Source of the DNA: Bombardia bombarda
Taxonomy: Eukaryota; Ascomycota; Sordariomycetes; Sordariales; Lasiosphaeriaceae
Reading direction: 5' to 3'
DNA length: 64,000 bases
Assembly (NCBI GenBank): GCA_030512295.1
Contig: JAULSR010000004.1
Span: 2,046,001 to 2,110,000, forward strand
A program made the position numbers and the translations under genes. Under the pieces are notes generated by a model, which was given only the letters and a program-made list of their open reading frames with translations, did no database searches and was not told where the DNA came from. Below, one piece after another: positions 11,573 through 24,520 of the stretch. How positions within the stretch are numbered: the stretch's first letter is position 1; every line of letters starts with the position of its first letter.

Positions 11573-12903
11573 ATGGCTACCGAAGCGGACAAAGGTGAGA
11601 GCAAGCCGCCAAAAATACCCATCATAGTATCGGGCCAATTCATGGCTGCGGAATTGGCATCGTACAATGCTCCGCGCTGTTCCTGGTGCCATCAACTGAG
11701 TAGTTGCGCGTGCGCGTGCGCGATGGACGAGGGCAGCTAGCTGTCTTGTCGCGAGCAACGATGATGGCTGCTCCTTGATCCGCGCTTTCCTTTGCGGCTT
11801 ACGCGCCTCTCTACCTCCACTACTTTCCCTACATCTCCCCCTCCTCTTGCTGTTGAGTTGAGCCATACAGCGCCAGAGCAACTGACATCAGACTTTGGCG
11901 ACGTCTAGTCATCGAGCAGGAGCAGCCAGTCGTGCTTGCGCCGGCGCTCGCAGTCGGAGCCGGTCACAAAACTGTGATTGAACCGCCGACCGAGAATAAT
12001 AAGCCGCAGGACAAGCCGGTGGCGGCTGATCCGCCTGCCCCAGCCATCGCGACGAAGCCTGCTGAGCTCCCCAACCCGCCAGCTGAGTCTGCATCCGTCA
12101 CGATGCCCACCGCAAACGGCGACATCGATCTTGGCAAGGAAGTGGAGGCCAAGGAGGCGCCCTCGTCACTGGCCAGCGCAAGCGACGAGCTGCCAGAGAA
12201 GCCTGAGCCAGCCGTGGTTGATCCTGCTCCTGCTCCTGCTCCTGCCAAGCTTCCGGATGTTGCCCCTGCGGCGCCAGATGCGGATAAAGCGGCAGCCGAC
12301 GATGTTGCCAAGCAGGACATCTCACCCCCAATGGATATTACCACCATCACCACCACCGATACCACCACCGAAAAGAAATCCGCAGAAGAGACATCGGAGA
12401 AGGTCGCTATTGTCGACAACATGATGGAGCCGGCGACGCCTGTCGATGCTTCAAATGCTCCTGTTACTGCGCAGCCAAGTGCTCCAGCTGCAGCAGTCCC
12501 AGCTACTACTAACGGAAAACCCAGCGCTGACGTTGGTGATATTGACGTCGAGATGAAGGAGGCGCCTACCGCCGCAGCGGCGCCGCTACCTCCGGCTCCC
12601 GAGAACGGTGTTGCGGCACCGGCAGTTGTCCCGAGCAAGAAGCGAAAAGCCGATGATGACGACGACACCACCACCAACATTGCCGCCAAGAAGGCCAAGG
12701 TCGATGAGACGACGGTCTCAATCGCCACTACCAACGGCAGCGCCAACACCAACGGCAACGGTATCAGCAACGGCAATGGTATTCCGGCAAAGAAGCCGGG
12801 AAGGCCAAAGAAGAACAGCAACCCGACGCCTGTCGCACCGGCAACCGTCGCAGCTGGGCGGACAGCCCGCAAGACGAGGAGCCAGGGACCTGTCGAAGTT
12901 TAG
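11573..12903 (+). CDS. Low-complexity AT-hook nuclear protein
   Basis: Exon 1 (11573-11594) encodes only MATEADK plus one base. A 314-nt intron (11595-11908; GTGAGA donor, ACTGAC branch point, TCTAG acceptor) precedes exon 2 (11909-12903). The join gives MATEADKVIEQEQPVV. The product is about 338 aa, dominated by Ala, Pro, Thr, Asp and Glu, and is predicted to be disordered. Near the C-terminus are a basic nuclear-localisation-like KKRKADDDDD, a second basic cluster AAKKAKVDE, and an AT-hook core in AKKPGRPKKNS. A final basic patch is GRTARKTRSQG. These suggest a chromatin- or minor-groove-binding nuclear protein. No enzymatic domain is present, and no specific role can be assigned. Confidence is high that it is a gene and lower for exon 1. 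Confidence 0.75.
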
Positions 12904-15839
12904 CTGGCACGAGAAGCTAACGAGAAACAAAAAGAGGTAAGGATATGATGATGGGAGGATGTGACTGATACAGACAAACCCCGAGTGAAGTGACTGATGA
13001 TGTGTTTGTTTTTTTTTTTCTTTCTCTCCTTTATTTTGGGCTTTTGGATTTTTTGGATCTTGATCTTCATTTTGGATTCCTATCGTGAGGCACGCATTCA
13101 TGGTGGTCAGGTTTTTGGCAAAATAAAAATAAGGCAACGGTTTTGGCTGTAACTGTACTTGATGCGAATGGGGATGTTTCTTGTCCTTCTTTTCCTCTTG
13201 GCTTTCCAGTTTGGTGGTTGGCTTTGATCTTAACTGTTTACTGTATTGTTTCCTATCTTTGTCAGACTTTTCTTTTTGGCGACTTTTCGACTGTCCTTTT
13301 TCACAGTCTGCCTTATGCTATAATGGTAACATGGCCTTGTTTCTTGTAAATAACGACGGTACCTACCTCGTTTCGTAACCGCATAAACATTATTAGCCAA
13401 AAATTGGCTTTTATTCTGACCTGGAGACCTGAGTTGTAGTAATGCAATAGCGAGCGAGGTAATCCAACAAATATGTTGGCAATAGGACGTTCCTGGGAGT
13501 CCCAGCACCTCTTCACGACCTTGACGACTTCATCGCTTGACAGTCTTAGGTTCAAGCCCAGAGGCGGCCAAGACGGATTGCGGTGAAAGGATTGCTAGCC
13601 CGTTGTTTGGGCTGGCTGAGGCCCTCATCCTGGTGGTCAGCTCTTGGGCAAAGGAGTGGTTGTTGGGAACGCGATCGGGCAAGACCGAGGACGCCACCAT
13701 GCCGCCATGCAAGCCGCATTTTTTGCATGAAAACTAGAGAAACTTGGTGGGTTGGTTATCTATCGGCGTGCAGGTATGGGCGTAATAGTACGGATACTGT
13801 GTGGGAATGTAGGTTAGATAATGCAATCTGATAGGCGTTGCCGAGAGATTTCTCTGGTTTTCCCTCGTGCAATGTTTCTCGGCTGCATTGACATATAGTC
13901 CACCCAGAGCGCGGTATCAGTTTGGATACATTTAGCTTTTCCAGAGGATGATATGCCCGCAGCCAACCAAATGATAGTCGCCATCATTGGGGGGCTGCAG
14001 AGGGTTGTGGCGGCTTCGCGTTGGCCAGCAGCCCGCGTCTCAGTACGATGCACATTACTGTACAGCCCGACAGCCCGTCCTGTTACGTCAATGGAACGTT
14101 CCAATGCTACAGGAGGACGAAACGAGAATCCCCCGGCAGAGAGACAGAGATTTGTTCCATGGCTGCAATAACCGGTACCGATGCAGTGTGTCTGTCGACT
14201 GACGGGCACTAAAAAAAAAATCTTCAACCGTTTGGGCGGGAGTTGAGTGTCACCTCAAGGGGACCCCTAATTTAGGGCTTGTTAATGCGATCAGTTGAGC
14301 CGGGCAGGCAAGGGTGGTGAGCCAGGATCACCGTGGTGTGAAATGGGTGCCGGCTTTCATACGCGTATATCCGGGAGGTATTCTCACATGAGGTATCCGT
14401 ACGTATGAGGGTTCGTTGCATGGGAGTGCCAGAGCAAACGTGGGATGTCATGGAAGTATGCTAAATATATACGAACTGGGATCGAAAATTCCTATGTTGA
14501 TCTAAAACAAAACAGAATATAGGTGCAGATGATAGGTTGGATACTGGTGGGAAGAAGATCTTCTTCGTGTTTGCAAGCTCGTTTGTTGCTGCATTGCATG
14601 CACACTCGTTGCTTGCATTTGGAAAGAAACTCGTATTCTTCAGGGCGGCCCGGACACAAGCAGTGGAGCCCAAAACCCAGAAAACTGCCAGTGGTGTGCA
14701 ACCTAGTCTGGTTGGTGCGGTTGTTGCTTGTTGCTCACAAGGGCTACCAAAAGTATGGGAGTGTGGCTGTGAGGGGAGAGAATGACAAGAAAAGCGACCT
14801 GCTGGCAAGCTATTGGATAGAGGTTCCTGGTCGCATGAGCTTGATTTGGCGGCCGATGACATCCAATTGATGTTCTCGATGCGCAGTCAACAGACTGGTT
14901 CCCGTCCACCCACGCAAGTTGGGATGCCAGTTCCTGGGCCCTCCTCCCGCGTGATTCCAGACGAACAATCCCCAACCTTGTCACTTGGCCGTCCTTTTTT
15001 GGTGCCGTTTCGGCGCAGGGGGCTAGTGAGCGTTGCGGGGGGTCCTGATGCTCTGGACCTGGGTTCCATTCTTGGCGTCGGCCCTACGAAGCAGTGCAGC
15101 CAAGACGTGCAGCAAGACTTGCCAGGTTCGAGCCAGGGCAGTTGTTGGCTGTTGCACATCCCAGAACTCCTTCCCTGCGCTGTGCAAGATCTTTTGACAG
15201 GGCATTCGGGAATATCAGTTGACTGGATCCCGTCCCCGTCCCCACCATACCGTCGGTGCCGTTCCATACCTCGAGGGACATGTCGACCATTGCTCGCTTC
15301 TATCTGATTCCCTCTTGACGCTCTCTAACAACGAACAACCTACGCTTCTCACCCTGTGCGCCATCGGCTCCGAATATTCTCCCTCCTGGCCGGCCCTCTC
15401 GCCCTCCGACACACCTGTTGTTCTTTTCTGCTCGCTGCTTCATGGGAAGTCTTGGCATTTGCGCTACGTCACTGCATTCCAAGTCTTGAGGATCCTATTC
15501 TTGGGTCTTTTTTTCCTGCCGATCTCTTTCGACACACACACGCTTGACAATAAAATTTGGAGGGGTTCATTGTGCCACTCAGGGGCATTTCCCGACAATT
15601 CCGCATTCTTTATTTCCTTGACAGCAGAAAGCGCTGCGATTGTTTCGGAGCGGCTTTGACTCGACTCTATCAATCCTTTGACGACGACGCCGCCACGTTT
15701 GGGACACGCGATAAGAGGTGCGCGCCCATGTCGGTTGGGTTTGGTTAAGACCTCAACGGCTGAGCCGGACGGACAGTCGCTACTCAGTTGGCGAACCCTC
15801 CTCGATCTATCCTCCAGTTCCTGACCACGACAAGCGGGT
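12904..15839. other. Long intergenic region
   Basis: 2.9 kb between two forward genes. The first few hundred bases are T-rich and look like the 3' UTR of the AT-hook gene. The last 600-800 bases, C/T-rich, look like the promoter and leader of the membrane protein. Open frames in between overlap on both strands and lack recognisable domains. A GGTTCAAGCCC at 13550 resembles a tRNA B box but has no matching stems. Confidence 0.5.
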
Positions 15840-18800
15840 ATGAATGTGTTACGGGGTTTTCTCGCAAGGGACGACGATCCCACAGCCGAGTTCCTGAAGC
15901 TTCTAGAGGATCCCTTTTCCTCACAAGTAGGTTGCGTCCTAATCCTTCGTCATCTCGCCAGTTGGGCCACAGACTGACCTGTTTTTGTAGCTGCAACAAA
16001 GCTCTCTCTTTGCTGCATTAGGCTCCTCCATCGGTGTGACGGTCGCCCTCTCCCTCGGCTTCTCGCTCCTCCGACCATATAATAGTGTTGTATATGCGCC
16101 GAAACTGAAGCATGCCGACGAGAAACACTCGCCTCCTCCACTTGGGCGGGGCGTCTTTGCCTGGGTAGCGCCATTATGGTCGACCTCCGAGCAGGACATG
16201 GTGAATCTGATAGGGATGGATGCGACCATCTTCATGCGATTTACTCGCATGTGCCGCAATATATTCGTGATCCTTGCCGTCATAACTTGCTGTATCTTGA
16301 TTCCAGTTTACTGGAAAAACGGAGCAGGTAACGACGAGGCGGTCTGGATCCAAAAGATCACCCCTTCGAATGTATGGGGCGAACCCCATTGGGCCACCGT
16401 TGTTGTTGCATGGACGTTCAACATTGTGGTGTGCGGATTTCTTTGGTGGAACTACAGACGGGTTGTTCAGCTCAGGCGCGACTATTTTCACACTGAGGAG
16501 TACCAGCATAGCCTTCACGCTCGGACGCTAATGGTACAGTTCCCCCCATATCTCACACCCCCTATAGAGCCTGCTGACCAGTGACGTTAGCTATACGACA
16601 TTCCCAAAAACTTTTCTTCAGACGAAGGAATTGCAAGGATCATCGACGGAGTTGTCCCAAACTCGTCGTTCTCAAGAACGGCAATTGCTCGTGATGTCAA
16701 GATCTTGCCCGCCCTGATCGACGAGCATAGCAAGACCGTACGAAAGCTCGAGAAAGTCTTGGCCATCTATCTAAGGAATCCACATAATCTTCCGCCAGCA
16801 AGGCCAATGTGCGCACCATCTAAGAAGGACCCCTCGTGGTCCACCTACCCAAAGGGCCAAAAGGTTGATGCCATCGAATACCTGACCCAGCGCATCAAAT
16901 CGCTAGAGCTTGAGATCAAGGAGGTTCGCCAAAGGGTGGACAAAAGAGGATCCATGCCCTACGGGTTTGCATCCTACGCTGATATTACGGAAGCTCACTC
17001 CATCGCTTACACTTGCCGAAAGAAAAGGCCCAATGGCGCAACTGTCACTCTTGCTCCAAGGCCGAACGATATCATTTGGGACAATATGCCCCTGAGCACT
17101 TCGGTTCGCAGAACCAAAAGACTTTGGAATAATCTCTGGATTACTGTGCTTACTTTGGTTTGGATTGCACCGAACGCCATGATTGCCATCTTTCTAGTCA
17201 ACTTGGGCAACCTAGGGCTGGTCTGGCCTGCATTTCAGACCTCCTTATCCTCAGATTATACCCTATGGTCTATCATCCAAGGTATTGCGTCTCCTGCAAT
17301 AACGTCCCTCATCTATCTCCTTCTTCCTATTATTTTCCGGCGCATGTCGATCAAGGCGGGCGACCAGACAAAAACGGGACGTGAACGACACGTCGTTGCT
17401 AAGCTCTACGCCTTCTTCGTCTTTAACAACCTCTTCATCTTTTCCGTCTTCAGCGCATTATGGAAGTTCACAGCCGGTGTTGTCCAACGAACTAGCAAAG
17501 GCACGGATGCCTGGCAAGCCATTCTTGCCCAGAACCTTGGGCAGACAGTCTTTCTTTCGCTCTGCTCCGTCTCTCCGTTTTGGATAGCATGGCTTCTGCA
17601 GCGTCAGCTTGGTGCCGCGATTGATTTGGCCCAGCTATGGGCTCTCATCTACAGCTTTCTCATGCGCAAGCTCTCGAATCCGACACCCCGCGAGCTGATT
17701 GAACTTACAGCACCACCTCCTTTCGATTATGCTAGCTACTATAACTACTTCCTCTTCTACGCCACCGTCGCTCTATGCTACGCCCCCATTCAACCCCTTG
17801 TTCTCCCAGCTGCTGCTCTTTACTTCTGCATTGACGTAGCGCTGAAGAAGTACCTTCTGCTGTATATCTTTGTTACCAAGACGGAGAGCGGCGGAATCTT
17901 TTGGCGCATTCTGTTCAATCGCTTCGTGTTTGGGCTTTTTCTGTCGAATCTTGTTGTTTTCCTTGTCATGTGGGTGCGAGGGGATGGCTATCACATGCAG
18001 GCTTATTCTGTTGCTCCTCTCCCTTTCCTCCTAATCGGATTCAAGATCTTCTGCGCTCGAGTCTTTGACGATAAGATCATCTTCTTCTCGACAAAGAATA
18101 TACGAAAGAATCAGACAGAGGCAGGGCTCAACGTGAAGGAGCAGAGTCTCAAAAACGACCGACTTGCCGCGCGATTCGGCCACCCTGCGCTGTACAAACC
18201 ACTAATCACCCCCATGGTGCACGCAGCCTCACAAAATATTCTTGCCAGCATTTATCGAGGTCGACTAACTGATGGAAGAGAGGCTGGAGGCTTGGGCGAC
18301 TCGATGTCTGTCAGTGGTTACAGTGATACGTACGTTCTTGACAACATGGCGGCGGGTAAAGCCGGCAAGCTTTCACCCGCTCTTCCGGGTTTCGAAGTCG
18401 TCCCAGAATCCCGCCTCGACTTTGAGTTTTACAAGAACCGTGATGAGTTCGCCGACGATCATGGAGGAGCTGGCGAGCTATTTGGCAGGGCGTCGGACAT
18501 CGTTCGGCCAGATACGCCGGGCACAACGGGAAGCGACTCCAGACCAGGAACACCAGTTGGTGGAATGGGATTTGGTGCTCATCGAAGAGTCTATTCCCCT
18601 CACGCCGTCGAAACCGGGTCTGGCACGAGCTATGCCCACGGGTACATGCCCCCCCCTCAACAACCTACGGGCTATCCTGGGCAGGGCGCCTTCTCATCCC
18701 CCCCATTCAGTGCTGTCGACGGTCCAGCCCGGACTCGCAGCCCCATGTACAATTTGGACAATGACAGCGGCCACAATCTAATGCAAAACGCCGCTTCGAT

Positions 18801-19134
18801 GCCTATGTCCTCAGGATTGCCCGAAACGCCCGACGACCACCCCCTGTCTAGGGAAAGGAGCATGGACAGTGGATCGATGCGCGGCCTTGGTGAATTGGGG
18901 ATTGTTCCGAATCCTCGCGCCCCGGGTATACTCGGTGGTGGGCCGTACGGCTATGGCGGACTCCCGCAGGCTGATGAGGATATCATCCCTCCCCCTGCTG
19001 CCGGCCAGGCACAAGACCCTATGCACTACGACTATTTTAGGGGAAATCGTAGGAGAGAAACGAGAGATGCTAGTAACGCCAGTACCCCTGGGGCAGCGAC
19101 CCGCAATGGGAGTGGTGCCTGGGGCGGGAACTAG
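15840..19134 (+). CDS. CSC1/OSCA-type (RSN1/DUF221) membrane channel
   Basis: Exons 15840-15926, 15991-16533 and 16591-19134. Introns are 64 nt (GACTGAC branch point, TTGTAG) and 57 nt (GCTGACC, TTAG). The product is about 1057 aa. An N-terminal helix (SSLFAALGSSIGVTVALSL) and two more helices follow LGRGVFAWVAPLW. Next comes a large cytosolic loop starting LYDIPKNFSSDEG, where a splice junction restores the conserved start. The RSN1-type multi-helix block spans about residues 390-700 (LWITVLTLVWIAPNA to LLIGFKIFCARVF). The last 350 residues are Gly/Pro/Ser-rich and disordered. CSC1/OSCA proteins are osmosensitive or mechanosensitive cation channels, and fungal relatives are also linked to membrane trafficking. 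Family assignment is firm; ion selectivity is not inferable. Confidence 0.92.
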
Positions 19135-19894
19135 AGCGTCCTGTCACTGAGGAAGGGGCGGAGGATGTCATTCAGAAGAAGATTATTTTTCTGGAGATCA
19201 AAGCCAGCACCGGCGGCTGGTGAATAACCAGGGCCGATCAATCTCCACTCGGCCATGGGTTGGATAGATAGGCTTCAGCAAAAAAGGGCAACAGGGCTTT
19301 CAGCATTTACTTGGCATTGTTCTGGCGTTGGTAGGAAAGGTTGCATAGCATAGCACTGCGGGTATGAACGCGTGCTTGTGTCTTTATATATGGCCTGGGT
19401 CTCCGAGAGAAGAGAAACATGGTTATAGCGTTCGTAATACACTGTGGGCTGGGGTCAGGCTGCGCAAAGTCTACCACCTCACCAGTACATTCATACATTC
19501 ACATCTATATAGATATATATATATACTCAGCCCAATCTATTTGCATTTACTACTTGTCTGACCTCTGTATATGTGATGAGATGAGGCCGTTCCCTTTGAA
19601 GTGGATGAGGCCATGATTTCGGGCTGTTTTATCGACCCTGCTTCTTTAGCGGTATATGCTTGACCAGTGTACGAAATCAACACCAGGATTAGACATGAGA
19701 AGGCAGGCAGTAAGGTAGCAAAGTCACATGCGTGGTGCCGCAAGAGTGTTCTAAAATTTGTCAGGCCACTCTCAGGGTTTGATATACGTCTCTGCGAAAA
19801 TCTATCACGAATCGCATCCCAGGCTCCTCGCTCCTCGTGCGCCTCGCAATCCTAATTCAAGAAGCGCCCCGGGTATCCTAGCGCCTTGTGCCGT
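19135..19894. other. Intergenic, convergent 3' regions
   Basis: 760 bp between the stops of the channel gene and TMA7. It contains a short (TA)n tract at about 19505-19525. I see no coding region. Confidence 0.5.
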
Positions 19895-20509
19895 TCACTT
19901 CTTTCCGGATTTCTTGATGCCCTTTGTTTCATGTCAGAGCAAGCTAAGAGATAACATGGAGGGCTTTCTGGGCGGTTGAGGGGCTGGGTTAATCGTCATA
20001 CCTGAGCACCTGTGTTCTACATGAAGAGTCAGCCGGATATTCACAGATGTTACAAAAACTTCACGACGGCGAAAGGAAAGAAGTAGAACTCACAAGAGGT
20101 CCCTTGCCTCCAGCCTTAGCGGCCAGCTCCTTCTTGGCCTTCTCGTCTGTTTATTGAAATGCATTAGTATCGGCGATAGTGGTTGTTGGCATTTGGACAG
20201 CGTCGGTGTCGGCGTCAGCGTCAGCACCAGCAGTCGTCTTTGCTTACCGGCTCTCTGTTTCTCGTGGAAAGCCTTGTCGTCGTCATCGAGGTCCTTGGCA
20301 GCCTTTTTTGGTGCCTGTTTGTCGTGTCGTGTTAGTTGTCTATCGCTTATCTAGGTCGATTGGTTGTGATTTAGTTGCGCACCTTCAAAGGCTTGGCCTT
20401 GCCGCCTAGTTCGGGGGGAAAACTTGTGTTAGTGAGGCGGTAAAAACTGGGAATGGAAGTCGAGCAGTGCTCAAGTAGAGCACTCACCATCTCTGCCTTG
20501 ACCGCCCAT
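19895..20509 (-). CDS. TMA7: Translation machinery-associated protein 7 (TMA7 family)
   Basis: Six exons on the reverse strand: 20509-20488, 20405-20383, 20314-20248, 20146-20094, 20016-20002 and 19921-19895. All five introns have GT...AG ends and most have a clear CTAAC-like branch point. The joined product is 68 aa, starts MGGQGRDGGKAKPLKAPKK, continues through DDDDKAFHEKQRADEKAKKE, and ends GTGAQGIKKSGKK-like (NTGAQGIKKSGKK). This matches the small, basic, conserved TMA7/CCDC72 family, which associates with ribosomes. The length is normal for the family. One exon is only 15 nt (Asn-Thr-Gly-Ala-Gln). No single exon is long enough to be found by a simple reading-frame scan, so this gene is easily missed. 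Confidence 0.92.
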
Positions 20510-21189
20510 TATGATAGTTTCTGGCTGAGCCGGAGTAGGAAATAGGTGAGGTTTGGCTGGATTTTCGTAGGCGTTGTACTGCGTTGGTATGGAGTGGACG
20601 GATTGAAGATGCCCGACGGGAATTTGTTTGCGACAATGCCCCGCGATCCAGCGCCTATCTAAATGCCTGATGGACCCCTTTCCTTTTGCGTGGTGGCGCG
20701 GCAGAACCCCGGCTTTGTGTCCACCCACGGCTGGTCCTTGCACGTCCATCCCACGTTCTGGACGCCACCCGCTGGCCAGCCCTCCCAGACCCTCCCAGGC
20801 CAGTGAAACCAGTCGGATAACCGTCGCTCCAGGCGTAACAGGCCGCGCTCTTGGATTTGATGCACCAACGACACCACTTTCGCTCGCCCTTCATCGCAAG
20901 CACCGTCGACAACACTGTTTACAGTACGTATTATTATTAACATCGAAACTGTCCCCGACCAAATCTCGCCGACCATTTTCTTCTTCGGCACAAGGACCTT
21001 TCTAGCTTGATTGTTCGAGTCCAGCTACTTCCACTTCAGCGTCATTTCAAGTCGCTTTGTTCAAGACGGCTGACACCGCCTGCACGCCATATTTTCGACA
21101 TAGCCCGTCCGTTTCGCTTCTTGTCGCCTTGTATAGATACGATACGCCGAGAAGGAAGAGGAGGCACGGGACGAGACAATCGACATACA
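20510..21189. promoter_or_regulatory. Shared divergent promoter of TMA7 and PRP4
   Basis: 680 bp between two divergently oriented start codons, so both promoters and both 5' leaders lie here. The frame in front of the PRP4 ATG stays open for about 180 bp, but without an upstream AUG. I see no recognisable operator. Confidence 0.55.
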
Positions 21190-24100
21190 ATGGGGTCTAC
21201 TGCAGACAGCTCGGATGAAGGGGAAATCGTAGAGGCATCTCCCCTGCCTCGATCTGTGCAAGACGGTGGTGTTGACCGGACCGGCAGAAATCGACCCAGA
21301 TTCTCGCGCTCGCGCTCGCGCTCGCCCGAAGATGACTTGCGCTCAAGACACTCTGGCGACGCATCTCGCCCCCGCAGCCGATCGCCCCGCGGCTTCAAGC
21401 GGCCCCGAGGCGATGATCGAGACAGGCGCGACCCCCGCAACTTTCGTGTCCATTACGAGCAGAATGCGCGCGACGACCGTCGCCATCACGACCTAGACCG
21501 CCCCGTGTCTCGCGGCTCCCACAGGAATAGTGATGACTGGCCGAGTCATCGCACCGCCGCCGCTGCTGCCGACGCGCCGCCTGCCCGCCCTTATAGTCAA
21601 CGCCCGGACGACCGTAGCCGGGACTACGATGCCGACCGCAGCCACGACGGCTATTCAGCCAAACGACCTCGAAATCGTAGTCAGTCTCCGCGGGGTGGTC
21701 GTCACGACAGAGGCAGACGGGACCGGGGTCGCTATGGTCCCGATTTCTATCAAGAGGAAAACAAGTACAGTGCCCAAGTTGAGAGACGTTCACAGGATGG
21801 CTCTATGTCCAAGCGGGCTACTCCGGTGGAGGCTTCTGATAATTCCAGGCATGATGCTAAATATGATCAAGGTGTTCCGGTTGAACGAGGAATCAACGGG
21901 CTTACCAGTTCCCAGACCAGGTAACCATTACCAATCTTACCAACAAGAAAGATGAAGTATCTCTACTTAAGATTCGCTGCTAACCTAGTCATAGCAAATC
22001 TCGGCAAGAGTCGACACGGGATCCTGAACCCGATTTGGATTGGGATGCCTCGGCGACAATGGATCGCGAGGCCGCTGTCGAGGCCGAGATTCAGCGTAGG
22101 AGACGTGCGAGAGAAGCCGCCTATAAACGAGGTATCGGCGCCGTGACCCCTACGATTCAGGCTTTACAGGCAGGTGACAAACCTCCGTCGACTCCAGCAT
22201 CGTCTACACGTCACAGCAGCCCAGTCCCCCACAAGACAGAGGTCAATACCCCACAGTCCAGTAAGTAGATCAGGCCCGTCATCCCTGAAGATATCTCGCT
22301 CACACAAACAAAACAGATGGCCACTCGTCGCCTGCTTTGTCTCCTGCCAGGGTCCAAGACGCCATGTCTCCTGCGGCCTTCAACTTTGCCGACGATAGTG
22401 AACTCGTCAAGGCCTCGGCTAACACTAAGGCTAATGCTGAAGACGGACCTTCGGCCGCTGACTATGACCCAACAGCTGACATGAAGGAAGATGAACGCCG
22501 AGATGAGATGCGCTATGGGAATGTAGGACTCCACGGAGAGGCGCGTCATCCTTCACAGGTAGAGGCTGTTGCTGTCGAGGACAAGGAGGAAGAGACTCCT
22601 GAGAAAACAGCTGCTGACGACGACGAAGATTTCGACATGTTTGCAGAAGACTTTGATGAGAAGAGCTTTGCCGCCCCTGTACCCGCAAAGGCCGCGCCGA
22701 CCGATGAAGCCCACGCAGTGCAGCCAAATGGCGGCGGTGGCGGCGGCGGCATCCTCGATGGTGACGACAAGGATGGCTACTACAAGATCAGATCTGGCGA
22801 GGTTTTGGATAGCCGTTACCAGCTGTCTTCGGCCCTTGGTCGTGGCATGTTCTCCGGTGTGGCTCGTGCAGTGGACATTGCGACCAAGAAGAATGTCGCG
22901 ATTAAGATCATGCGGAATAACGATGCACTGCGAAAAGGCGGTTTCACCGAGATTGCCATCCTGCAGAAGCTCAACACTGCCGATCCCGAAAACAAGAAGC
23001 ATGTCATCAAGTTCGAACGATCTTTCGAGTACAAGGGCCACTTGTGTATGGTGTTTGAAAACCTAAGCCTGAATCTCCGAGAGGTCCTAAAGAAGTTTGG
23101 AAACAATGTCGGCATCAACATGAACGCTACACGGGCATACGCTTACCAGATCTTTCTCGCCCTTGGCCACATGCGTAAGTGCAGCATCATTCATGCTGAT
23201 CTAAAGCCCGACAATATTTTGGTAAGCTGGCTTCTGGGGTTTTGCGGAAGTGACTGTTTGACTAATGTGGCCTGCAGGTTAATGAAAATCGCAATGTCCT
23301 CAAGATCTGCGATCTTGGCACGGCCATTGACCGATCCGACGCTGCCACGGCTTCGACCGAGATCACCCCGTACCTCGTCAGTAGATTTTACCGCGCTCCA
23401 GAGATCATCCTAGGCCTGCCATATGATTATGCCATCGATGTGTGGTCCATTGGATGCACGTTGTATGAGCTATACACGGGCAAGATTCTATTTACGGGCG
23501 ACAGCAACAACCAGATGTTGAGAAACATCATGGAGATCCGAGGCAAGCTGAATGCGAAACTGTATCGACGCGGTCAACTGTCGAATATGCACTTTGATGA
23601 CATGGGCAACTTTCTCAGCGTTGAGCGCGACAAGATTCTTGGAAAGGTGAGTTCAAGACTATTTTCTTCATATTCGATCCTACGTACAAACGCCTTGACT
23701 TCACTTGCCTACACACAATCCCGACACAACGGGTACACATCCCCCGCCCCCCCAGTTTCTATAAATAAGGGCCGTTTTATCTGGCTTGGCCTGGCCTGGC
23801 CTTGCCCGGCCGTGGTTCTTTTTTGGGGCCGTGTGGTCCAGCGGCTGGAAGGAGTTAAGCGCTGGGGCGTGGTTGGGTTAACTCCCGCCGACGGCCGCAG
23901 GGGGTCCATGCAACTCCCCTTCCCCTCCTTAATCCTCCTCACATTCCTCTCTTGGTTGGTAGTAGTGAAAGGAATGATGGCGTTTTTGACGTATCTACCT
24001 GACCTGCCCTTTCATTAATCTTCCGGCATGCATGAGGAGAGACTCCGGACGGGGTTGAAGAGATCCGTTCCCAAATCAACACAACCCCTGTTCCTTCTGC

Positions 24101-24520
24101 ACGGCGTCTGACATTCACCCTATGTTTTCTCTGACATCGACTGCTGTTTGGTTTCTTCCCGGTGTACCTTGCCTTAATTCTTTGCCCCACTCTCGTTGTT
24201 ACATCTCGTTGGCTTCCTTCGCATTCACAAAGTTCCAAAATTACACACTGGACAAATGGGATATGACTGACTGACGTGACTTTTTGTCCTTCTCGCAGCC
24301 TACGGTCAGAACGCTATCAATGGTCAAACCGACGCGGGATCTGCGGACGCGCCTCCTGGCCGCATCGAGTGGCATAAACGACTGGGAGGCCAGGGAGCTC
24401 AACCACTTTGTTGATTTGTTGGAGAGATGTTTAACGTTGAATCCCGACAAGAGGATCACACCGACAGAGGCGCTGAGGCATCCGTTTTTTACGCATCGGG
24501 TGCATGCTACCACACGCTAA
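21190..24520 (+). CDS. PRP4: PRP4-type pre-mRNA splicing protein kinase
   Basis: Exons 21190-21920, 21995-22260, 22317-23221, 23278-23646 and 24299-24520; introns are 74, 56, 56 and 652 nt. The product is about 830 aa. Residues 1-240 are Arg/Ser/Asp-rich (RS-like: SRSRSRSPEDDLRSRHS). An acidic middle part contains DWDASATMDREAAVEAE and a Gly8 run. The kinase domain is about residues 497-822: glycine loop LGRGMFSGV, Lys in VAIKIM, catalytic loop HADLKPDNIL (HAD instead of HRD), DLG instead of DFG, and SRFYRAPEIILG. HAD and DLG are the normal PRP4 forms, so they are not damage. PRP4 kinases phosphorylate U4/U6-U5 tri-snRNP proteins and promote spliceosome activation in the nucleus. Confidence 0.95.
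23647..24298 (+). other. PRP4: Unusually long (652 nt) last intron of PRP4
   Basis: Donor GTGAGT after ILGK; acceptor CTTCTCGCAG before PTVRTLSMVKP. The join matches the family closely, so the boundaries are convincing. It is about ten times longer than the other introns in the gene. It carries stops in all forward frames and no obvious nested gene. Confidence 0.8.

Noticed and set aside
11964..12872. 302-codon reverse frame opposite the AT-hook protein gene
   Set aside because: Exact antisense of a repetitive Ala/Pro/Thr coding region; encodes Gly/Ser/Ala low complexity without domain. Shadow frame.
13540..13575. GGTTCAAGCCC resembling a tRNA B box
   Set aside because: Flanking bases do not pair as a T stem and no A box lies at the right distance.
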